A stretch of 10,747 nt of DNA from JANWHF01 sp036276235 (GTDB lineage: Bacteria; Planctomycetota; Phycisphaerae; Tepidisphaerales; Tepidisphaeraceae). The DNA lies in NCBI GenBank assembly GCA_036276235.1, contig DATBDZ010000450.1, forward strand, positions 1 through 10,747, in the 5' to 3' direction. Below, piece after piece: positions 6,401-10,747 of the stretch. Both the position numbers and the translations under genes were made by a program. The notes beneath the pieces are model-generated. The model saw nothing but the letters and a program-made list of their open reading frames with translations. It made no database searches and was not told the DNA's origin. The first letter of the stretch is position 1; each line of letters begins with the position of its first letter.

Positions 6401-8911
6401 CTTGAGCCCAATCCAATCTTCCGCATGCGGGTTGCGGATTTGATCCAAAAGCAATTCTTTGACAATGGGCCGCTGTCGGTTCCGAATGCCACGGCACGAT
6501 TCACTTCGTGGATGAACATCGTCCGCGGGCCGACGGTTCCCGAATCGGCGCGCTGGGGCGATGTGCTGCGGCCGACGCAGCCTTACACGCGCAACGTGGA
6601 ATGGCAGAACGAGATCAATCGCATTCTCACTTCGTATCTGCCGCAAAGAACGAACATCGTGCTGGCGCAGCTTGCGGCGGTGGGGCTTGGCTCAACCGTT
6701 GGCGCCCCGACGTTCAACCAATTTGGCGGAACGGTTCCTTCAGGCTTCCTGCTCTCCATCGCAAATCCCAATGCCGCCGGCACGATCTACTACACGCTGG
6801 ACGGCAGCGATCCCATGCTGTTGGGCGGCGGACTCTCGGCGACGGCGCTGGTTTATTCGGGCGCGATCACGATGAATCAGACGACCGAAGTGAAAGCGCG
6901 CGTGCTGTCCGGCGGTGTCTGGAGCGCGCTGGAAGACGCCACCTTCAATCTGTCTGCCAGCACGATTCGTCTCACCGAGCTGAATTACGATCCGCCCAAG
7001 CCGCCGACGGGCAGCCCGTATAACAACGATGATTTTGAATTCGTCGAGCTGAAAAATTACGGCAGCGTGCCGGTCAATCTGAAGAACCTCGCGTTCACCG
7101 ACGGCATCAACTTCACCTTCGACAACGTCACGCTGGCGGCGGGGCAGGTCGGCGTTTTGGTCAACAAACAGGCGGCATTTATATCCCGATACGGGACCGC
7201 GCCGCTGATCATCGGCTCCTACGAAACCACCGGCCAGAACTTCAACAACTCCGGCGAGCATGTCCGCCTGGTGGATGCATCCGGCCAGCCGCTGGCCGAT
7301 TTCACGTACGCCTCGACATGGTTCGCCAGCACGCACGGCGGCGGAGCAACACTTGAAGTCATCTCGCCCAATGGCAGCGCCGATCTCAACCTCGCCGCGA
7401 GCTGGCGCGCCAGTGCACTGAGCAACGGCACGCCGGGCGTGGATGATTCAGTGCCGACGGTAGCACCGGCCGGAGCGAGCGCGACCGGAGCAGTGGGGCA
7501 GGTCACGGTGAATTGGGCCGCGGTTGCCGGCGCGACGTCTTACTCTGTCTATCGCGGCGCCGTCCCCGGCGGCGAGCTTGCAACGCCGATCGCCACCGGA
7601 TTGACCGCCAACACCTTCACCGACTTTGGCCTGACCAATGGCCAGACGCAGTTCTATTTCATCACCGCCAGCGATTTCGGCGGCGAAAGCGCGCACAGCG
7701 CCGAAGTCTGGGCCACGCCGGGCAATCAAATCACGCTCGCCGGCGCGGTGATTTCGCTGGCGATCGGGCCGGATTCGGCGCATTTGAAAGCGACGGTCGA
7801 TGGCGTTGTCAGCACGTATCTTCTCAACCAAACCGGAACGATCACCGTATCCGGCACCGGCAGCGGCACGAGCCTCTCGCTCGAGGAATCCGGCGGCATC
7901 GTCCCGAGCGTTCGCTATCTCGGCGGCACCGGCACTTCGACGTTAAACGTCATCGGCACGAGCGGCAACGATAGCGTCGTGCTGAACGATGCGTCGCTCA
8001 CTTTCGGCGCATCGGTCACATCGCTTACTGGAGCGATGAACGTCAGCTACACCGACAGCGGCGGCAACGACGGCATTTGGGTGCTCGGTGCCGACCCGCT
8101 GACGCTGGCGATGGGCGACGGCTCCGATGTGCTCAACGTCGCCGCCGGCTCTAATGCGACGGTGAATTTCGGCGCATCCGACGGCGATCTCACGATCAAC
8201 GGCAACGGCAACACTTTGCTCGTGCTCGGCACCGGCAATCCAAACTTCGACTTCAGCGCAGCGATGGCGGCGCTTCCCTCGCCCGGCGGCACCATCGCCG
8301 GCCGTGTCTTCAATGATGCCAACGTCAATGGCCGCGCGGAGAGCGGCGAAGCCGGCCTGGCCAATCGCAGGGTCTTCATCGACGCCAACCACAACGGCAA
8401 GCTCGATCGCGGCGAGCGATCAACGCTGACCGCCGACGACGGATCATACGAATTCACCGGCCTGAGCGCCGGCGCGTACACCGTTCGCGAAGCGCCGCTC
8501 GCCGGCTGGCGCGCGACAACTCCGCCATCCCTCACAGTGAAGCTGGTGAGCGGCCAAACCATCGGCAACCACAATTTCGGCCAGACCAACAAATCGCGCA
8601 TTGATGGCGTCGTCTTCAACGATCGCAACAACAATGGCCATCGCGATCCCGGCGACGGCGGCCTGGCCGGCCGCGTCGTTTATCTCGACACCAACAACAA
8701 CGGCAAGCTCGACGCCGGCGAACGATCGACAATCACCAACGCCGCCGGCGGCTTCAGCTTCGACGCGCTCGCCGCGGCTTCATATGTCGTTCGCGACGTA
8801 GCACCGATAGGCTGGCAGCTCGGAAAATCCCACGCCAGCGCACTGGTCACGCTCAAGTCCGGCACGACCGGCAACTCGATTGTGCTGAGCCAAACGGCGA
8901 AGGGTAAATAA
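458..8911 (+). CDS. Giant multidomain extracellular protein with a CotH-type kinase domain and planctomycete LEPR-type N-terminus
   Basis: The product has 2817 residues and is probably exported and surface-attached. Layout by residue: 1-33 Arg-rich leader with VEQLESRVLLTS (LEPR-xLL-type tag; no classical signal peptide); 36-888 three tandem units, each a LamG/DUF1349-like sandwich plus a PKD/Ig-like module; 890-980 FN3; 985-1106 lamin-tail domain (IISEFMA, DWIELLNP); 1121-1505 beta-sandwich with a PA14-like insert; 1537-1608 chitobiase C-terminal-like (IRYTLDGSAPT); 1660-2065 CotH kinase (IHGGYS near 1714, LYVDGVFWGLYAAMERPD near 1803, MIDYMLVIYYTGNRDAPNSD near 1902, FVPTDSEW 1945-1952); 2082-2166 second chitobiase-C; 2169-2303 second lamin-tail; 2333-2420 second FN3; 2423-2606 beta-rich, weakly RTX-like; 2611-2709 and 2714-2810 SdrD-B-like modules with DxNxNGxxD loops. 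CotH is a protein kinase in spore-formers; its substrate in planctomycetes is unknown. No sorting motif or PEP-CTERM is visible at the C-terminus. The GTG start is supported by GGAGG at 449. Domain names are from recall; boundaries are approximate. Confidence 0.93.
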   Translation: MSRARIAGASGRRRGRGKRRGVEQLESRVLLTSVVPAGWTDADIGAPAQAGSANFTAASGAWSIAGGGADIFGASDQFNFASTSVSGNATAIVKVATEQNTDPSAKVGLMMRGSSSANDVFADIVITPGSGASFQWRAVAGGTTSTTTATGIVAPQWLELIRSTSGSNTVFTGFRSANGTTWTQVGTATYASFPAAALTGLAVTAHNNTLLNTSTFSNLSLTTSPPTVATAAAANPSAPTGNTTLLSALGADLAGESNLTYTWAATGTPPAPVQFSANGTNAAKSTTATFAAAGTYSLQVIIKNSIGLTVTSSVTVQAAGATLPTGWTDNDIGAPGVAGSATFNNGNWTIAAAGADINGASDQFNFANTPQTGDTTAIVKVVTQQNTDPSAKAGLMVRGSSAPNDVFADIVITPGSGVSFQWRPTAGGPTSTSNLAAIVAPQWLKLVRSTSGTNTVFTGFTSPDGTTWTQVGTTTYASFPAAALAGLAVTSHNNAQLNTSTFTNLSLTTSPPTVASASAANPSAPTGNTTVLSVLGTDLAAESNLTYTWAATGTPPAPVQFSANGTNAAKSTTVTFAVAGTYTLQATITNAIGLSVTSSVIVHVASAGLPSGWADNDIGTPGLAGSAIFNAGNWTIAGGGADIWNSSDQFNYAAENFSGDVVVIAKVNSVSNSDGWAKAGVMIRASSAANAAFADVVVTPGNGVAFQFRTSAGSGGNNQQVTGIKAPQWVKLGRFGNSFFGFYSADGITWKQIGSNAAVTMGTTELVGLAVTAHNNTLLSTATFSNFSATANAAPTIVNAAAATPNPLQGYTTNLSVLAADDGEERNLVYTWAVSGTPPAPVTFSTNATNAAKNTTATLSLSGTYNFLVTTTDVSGLAATSSVTVVASVPPPIPIGLNPLWVGASINVSWLPSSRAQTYNVYRGTAPGGEGSTPYVSGLTGTTFVDSAVTAGQTYYYQISALDSGGLESTRSFEALALSAVPSTPIISEFMALNSKTLKDEDGDSSDWIELLNPTPVDLNLSGYHLTDKADNLTEWTLPSVTISSGGFLIVFADGKNRTDPAHPLHTNFSLSGSGEYLALVAPDGLAVLSSYNFPAQREDVAYGVGVSEAFPQFISAGAADRVLVPTDGSLGTTWTQNGFDDSGWQAGTTGVGYETETAVPTSPGFSVRMVDTQGGTDGSVSDIGRATAILNGTAIPGAFSVVFDGTVNRPQINMGDGGNYTGDLTLPNGLGGTSADNGAAGRTDYALRVSAYVVIPAGTYTVDVNSDDGFRLIIPGVTFTNRVGENFTGATNPSPANTLVYGGARGASDTLASFTIPAGGLTTTLTVDYFEHTGGDEQELAIANGPVTAFTAGTFSLLANGVLGWQVLDPNGPYTPNYAGLIGTNTQSQMFNTGKNAAYIRVPFTVPNPATATAVRLQMKYDDGFVAYVNGQLVAQRNAPASPAWNSSASATHPDAAALLFETINIPSADLVAGTNVLAIEGLNAAGDQSDFLIYPIMDNLIVSLGAQGFLNPTPGAVNGQAIAQGVADEPTFDHPHGFYNAPFQLAISTTTPNGQIRYTLDGSAPTATNGILYTGPITVSGETDIRAATFAPGDLPSFANTASYIFLNDVLQQSTDGQPPAGWPSDWGHSVEHYGMDPRVVNDPAYSPEIKQDLLSIPTFSLSMNLADLFDPLTGIYSNAQYSGDAWERPGSIEMMKPDGSGGFQANIGVRIHGGYSTVAMDAKHGFRIMFGNQYGQSELDYPLFGAQAAQSFTEFDLRTDQNGSWQYSNPSQFVGIRDEFGSTTMAATGQPAEHTFLCFLYVDGVFWGLYAAMERPDADYAASYFGGTAADYDVVKSGGYDTNWTLEATDGTMSAWTQLYNYMSTLNMSNNANYEMIQGNNPDGTRNPNYPDLLDVDNMIDYMLVIYYTGNRDAPNSDFLSNLRPNNFYAIRPIDGSFGFRFVPTDSEWIMLDVNQNRVNTAVTPTLSTSNPAWFFQQLEPNPIFRMRVADLIQKQFFDNGPLSVPNATARFTSWMNIVRGPTVPESARWGDVLRPTQPYTRNVEWQNEINRILTSYLPQRTNIVLAQLAAVGLGSTVGAPTFNQFGGTVPSGFLLSIANPNAAGTIYYTLDGSDPMLLGGGLSATALVYSGAITMNQTTEVKARVLSGGVWSALEDATFNLSASTIRLTELNYDPPKPPTGSPYNNDDFEFVELKNYGSVPVNLKNLAFTDGINFTFDNVTLAAGQVGVLVNKQAAFISRYGTAPLIIGSYETTGQNFNNSGEHVRLVDASGQPLADFTYASTWFASTHGGGATLEVISPNGSADLNLAASWRASALSNGTPGVDDSVPTVAPAGASATGAVGQVTVNWAAVAGATSYSVYRGAVPGGELATPIATGLTANTFTDFGLTNGQTQFYFITASDFGGESAHSAEVWATPGNQITLAGAVISLAIGPDSAHLKATVDGVVSTYLLNQTGTITVSGTGSGTSLSLEESGGIVPSVRYLGGTGTSTLNVIGTSGNDSVVLNDASLTFGASVTSLTGAMNVSYTDSGGNDGIWVLGADPLTLAMGDGSDVLNVAAGSNATVNFGASDGDLTINGNGNTLLVLGTGNPNFDFSAAMAALPSPGGTIAGRVFNDANVNGRAESGEAGLANRRVFIDANHNGKLDRGERSTLTADDGSYEFTGLSAGAYTVREAPLAGWRATTPPSLTVKLVSGQTIGNHNFGQTNKSRIDGVVFNDRNNNGHRDPGDGGLAGRVVYLDTNNNGKLDAGERSTITNAAGGFSFDALAAASYVVRDVAPIGWQLGKSHASALVTLKSGTTGNSIVLSQTAKGK
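563..3121 (+). repeat. Three tandem ~286-codon repeat units inside the giant gene
   Basis: Units lie at 563-1426, 1427-2284 and 2285-3121. Each begins with a (L/V)P-x-GW-(T/A)-D-x-DIG-x-P motif (Trp at residues 39, 327 and 613). Each carries a ~190-residue sandwich ending in a TF-x-N-(L/F)-S segment and then a ~95-residue PKD/Ig-like module containing YTWA-x-(T/S)-GTPPAPV. Units 1 and 2 are nearly identical over long stretches at both protein and DNA level (compare 1259-1320 with 2117-2178), while unit 3 is clearly diverged. This fits an old duplication followed by a recent one. The modules are probably carbohydrate- or protein-binding spacers at the cell surface. Confidence 0.88.
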
Positions 8912-8920
8912 AGTCCCGGC

Positions 8921-9523
8921 ATGCCCACCCTCAACGATGCTCAACTGCCTCGCCTTCCGCACCCAATCGTCTGGACGATTCTCTACACGCCCTTCGGCGC
9001 GCTCGGCGGCTTCGTCGGCGTCGCCCTGGCCTTCCGCGCGACAAAGCATGGCCTTTCCATCACCGAAGGCCTTCTGTCGGGCCTGATCACCGCCATCGGC
9101 TGCTTTCTAGGCGGCTGGGTCTGCAAGCAAATGAACGCCCGCATGGCGTACGCCGCCTGTGGAATTGCCCTAGCCTTCATCGCCGCCGGCATGGCGGCAA
9201 GCCCGCACACCGTTTCGATGTACGTCGCATGGAACATGATCTACGCCCTTGGCGTGGGCCTTTCTTTCGCCGCCTTCACGGCGATGGTCCTGCTGGCCCT
9301 CGGCCGCAGCGCTGCCGCGACGGCGTACAATGTGTTCGCCTCGCTCTCCAACTTCCCAGCCTGGTGGCTGGGACTGCTCCTCGGCCGGACCGCCGATCTT
9401 CATGGACCTCGCATGATGTTGTTGACCGAAGCTGCTTTGGGTGTGGTGGGTGTTGTCGTGTTCGTTGCGATTGATAGGTTGCTGGCGCGCCAGATGAAGG
9501 AGCCGGAAGTCGTAATCGCATGA
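8921..9523 (+). CDS. Six-helix MFS-type membrane protein, half length (possible internally deleted transporter)
   Basis: The 200-residue product has hydrophobic segments at about 17-38, 48-69, 75-93, 98-126, 131-156 and 165-184, so six helices instead of the twelve of a complete major facilitator. GGWVCKQMNARMAY and GRTADLHGPR resemble the short basic loops between MFS helices. From about residue 50 onward it reads like the C-terminal half of AmpG/PAT-like transporters. The first 50 residues (LYTPFGALGGFVGVALAF, then a loop with HGLS) read more like the N-terminal helix of the same proteins. A deletion of the middle helices would explain both. The ATG lies 9 nt after the TAA of the giant gene, in the same frame, and no Shine-Dalgarno is close to it (the nearest purine run, AGGG at 8901-8904, is 16 nt away), so expression may depend on translational coupling. 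The substrate cannot be inferred. It may be a non-functional remnant. Confidence 0.72.
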   Translation: MPTLNDAQLPRLPHPIVWTILYTPFGALGGFVGVALAFRATKHGLSITEGLLSGLITAIGCFLGGWVCKQMNARMAYAACGIALAFIAAGMAASPHTVSMYVAWNMIYALGVGLSFAAFTAMVLLALGRSAAATAYNVFASLSNFPAWWLGLLLGRTADLHGPRMMLLTEAALGVVGVVVFVAIDRLLARQMKEPEVVIA

Positions 9524-9524
9524 C

Positions 9525-9546
9525 TGAGAACATGATTCTCATTTTT
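9525..9546 (+). terminator. Probable intrinsic terminator after the MFS-like gene
   Basis: TGAGAA (9525-9530) and TTCTCA (9536-9541) form a perfect six-pair stem around a five-base loop and are followed directly by TTTTT (9542-9546). The hairpin starts two bases after the TGA stop at 9521-9523. The stem is short and A+T-rich, so termination may be weak. The T-run is on the plus strand only, matching the direction of the giant gene and the MFS-like gene. Confidence 0.5.
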
Positions 9547-9573
9547 AGCGCCCGGCCAGAGCGGCGTCGCTAA

Positions 9574-10747
9574 GGGCCTGTCCAAAAATAACCTGTGCAA
9601 CTTGAAAAGGTCATGATCGCGGTTTGATCGTGTAATTCCAGTCTCCATGAAATCGATGGCGTGTCATCTTCAGCGCCGCCAGTTCGGCATCGCTCACTTT
9701 GATCTTGGTTTGGTAGTGGTGCGTGTCCAAAGCCGCCTTCACGACCAAGCCGGTTTGAGTTGTGGTGTTTGCGATCAGATTCACCACGGTTTGGCGGCTA
9801 TCCAACGGTCGGCCGCGCCAGTTTTGCGTGATGAAACTGAACAGCCGGTGTTCGATCTTGTTCCACTTGCTGGTGCCGGGCGGAAAGTGGCACACCACCA
9901 CTCCCATTCCCAACTCGTCGGCCAACTGCTGCAGGCAGACTTTCCAGAGCCGGCAATGCGAACCGTTGCTTCCGCCGCCGTCGGCGGTGATGAGCAAGTC
10001 CTGAGCGCGTCCGTAGCGACGGCATCCCATGCGCGCCCACCAACTGCGGATGCTGTGAGTCGCGAACTGGGCAGTATCGTGTTCAACTCCAACACTGACC
10101 CATCCCTGGTTGTTGAGAATGTCGTAGACGCCGTAGGGAATGGCCTTGCCCAGGGTCTTGTCTTGAAAGTCATGCACGCGGGACCTGGGGCGGCTGGCCG
10201 CGGGGATGCCATTCCCGTCCACTGTTCTTGAAATCCCCGATCAATTCCTTCTTTTTCGTGTCCACCGATACCGCCGGTTGTTCCCTCCGCAGACGCGTGC
10301 GCACCATCGGTCGATGTAACGGAACTGGGCATCGCGGTCGGGATGCCAATCGCCTTCACGGGTCTTGCGATCGGCTTGGAGGCTATAGCCCGCTTCATGC
10401 AGGAGCGTACAGACGGTCATCCTGCCAACCGGATGACCCATGCGGGTCAACTCGCTGGCCAGTTGCCGCGTGCTCTTGCATGTCCAACGGAGCATCGATT
10501 CCGGATCGCCGCGCGTCGTCGGCTCGATCAGCGACTCCAGCGTCGCAAGCAATTGCGGATCACTCTCGGTCAGCGGTCTTCGCCCGCCACCAGGACGACG
10601 AATTCGCGCCGCCTCGCGCAACCGCTCATCCAGCGGCAGATCCAACTCCGCCAGCCCCGCGGCGATTGTCGTCCGCGACAGACCCGTGGCCTGCGACACG
10701 CGGCTCATGCCGCCGTACCCCATGCGACGCGCTTCGGTGGCAGCCCA
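9574..10747 (-). mobile_element. ISAzo13-family insertion sequence (3' end inside window, 5' end beyond right edge)
   Basis: The element is identified by its transposase on the minus strand. The end distal to the transposase start probably lies near 9574, where GGGCCTGTCCAAAAATAACC begins about 40 bases after the stop codon. I place it there because this G-rich then A-rich stretch looks like an IS terminus, but the partner inverted repeat and the target duplication are outside the window, so the boundary is approximate. Only about 50 bases separate it from the MFS-like gene's stop. A TAGCG/CGCTA pair (9546-9550, 9568-9572) lies just outside the proposed end. Confidence 0.6.
9611..10747 (-). 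pseudogene. ISAzo13-family transposase, 5'-truncated by window edge, with two compensating frameshifts
   Basis: The frame enters from the right edge (WAATEARR before the Met at 10723). It reads a helix-turn-helix (GLSRTTIAAGLAEL), then RRPGGGRRPLTESDP, EPTTRGDPES and RDAQFRYID, and stops at 10241. The expected continuation (QPAVSVDTKKKELIGDFKNS, then GREWHPRGQP) is in the -1 frame from about 10283 to 10183. After one extra C in the run at 10180-10182 the original frame resumes with RVHDFQDKTLGKAIPYGVYD. It carries ITADGGGSNG and KWNKIEHRLF and ends at 9611. The likely catalytic triad is Asp at 10262-10260 (shifted segment), Asp at 9982-9980 and Glu at 9853-9851. Since the first Asp lies in the shifted segment, neither long frame alone can be active. 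Sequencing error is an alternative. Family assignment by conserved blocks is firm. Confidence 0.85.

Noticed and set aside
7947..8230. True RTX/hemolysin calcium-binding repeat array in the giant protein
   Set aside because: Only isolated GxxGND and GDGSD motifs occur; the nonapeptide period is not maintained.
9647..10231. Plus-strand open frame of 194 codons opposite the transposase
   Set aside because: Shadow of the conserved minus-strand transposase, whose catalytic blocks are clear.
10252..10256. A-run (AAAAAG) in the transposase as a programmed -1 slippage site
   Set aside because: Slippage there would occur after the codon for the first catalytic Asp (10262-10260) has been read in the wrong frame, so the product would lack it; a second, opposite shift would still be needed.
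9781..10398. Minus-strand open frame of 205 codons in the third frame of the transposase
   Set aside because: It contains none of the family blocks; the real protein reads in the other two frames.

Overview
The window is G+C-rich. It is dominated by one very large secreted-type gene (458-8911, 2817 codons) whose product starts with an Arg-rich stretch and a VEQLESRVLLTS motif. That is the 'LEPR-xLL' N-terminal tag typical of giant extracellular proteins of Planctomycetota. The tag, the mosaic of bacterial surface domains (LamG/DUF1349-like, PKD/Ig-like, FN3, lamin-tail, chitobiase-C, CotH kinase, SdrD-B) and the transposase types make a planctomycete the best guess. The class cannot be fixed from sequence alone; Phycisphaerae-like lineages are plausible.

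Layout. (1) 2-115: the last 37 codons of a gene entering from the left, resembling the C-terminal tail of an ISKra4-like transposase. (2) 116-457: non-coding, but rich in inverted repeats. The main one is a nested palindromic element at 207-321 with two 22-nt arms matching at 20 of 22 positions; a 6-bp palindrome at 373-391 and a GGAGG ribosome binding site precede the giant gene. (3) 458-8911: the giant CotH-kinase surface protein. It begins with three tandem ~286-residue units. A core of domains in mirror order follows (FN3, LTD, sandwich, chitobiase-C, CotH, chitobiase-C, LTD, FN3), and it ends with a beta-rich region and two SdrD-B-like modules carrying EF-hand-like calcium loops. (4) 8921-9523: a six-helix membrane protein related to MFS transporters, half the usual length and possibly an internally deleted relative of the AmpG/PAT group. 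It starts 9 nt after the giant gene's stop, in the same frame. (5) 9525-9546: a small terminator-like hairpin. (6) about 9574 to the right edge: an ISAzo13-family insertion sequence on the minus strand. Its transposase is interrupted by two mutually compensating frameshifts and runs off the window.

How the parts relate. The giant gene and the MFS-like gene are tightly spaced on the plus strand and probably share a transcript ending near 9546. Nothing ties the two products to one pathway. The cassette is bounded by transposase sequence on both sides, so this looks like an accessory region. I see no tRNA, rRNA, CRISPR array, restriction or toxin gene, and no defence system. The most unusual features are the nested palindromic element upstream and the domain architecture of the giant protein.
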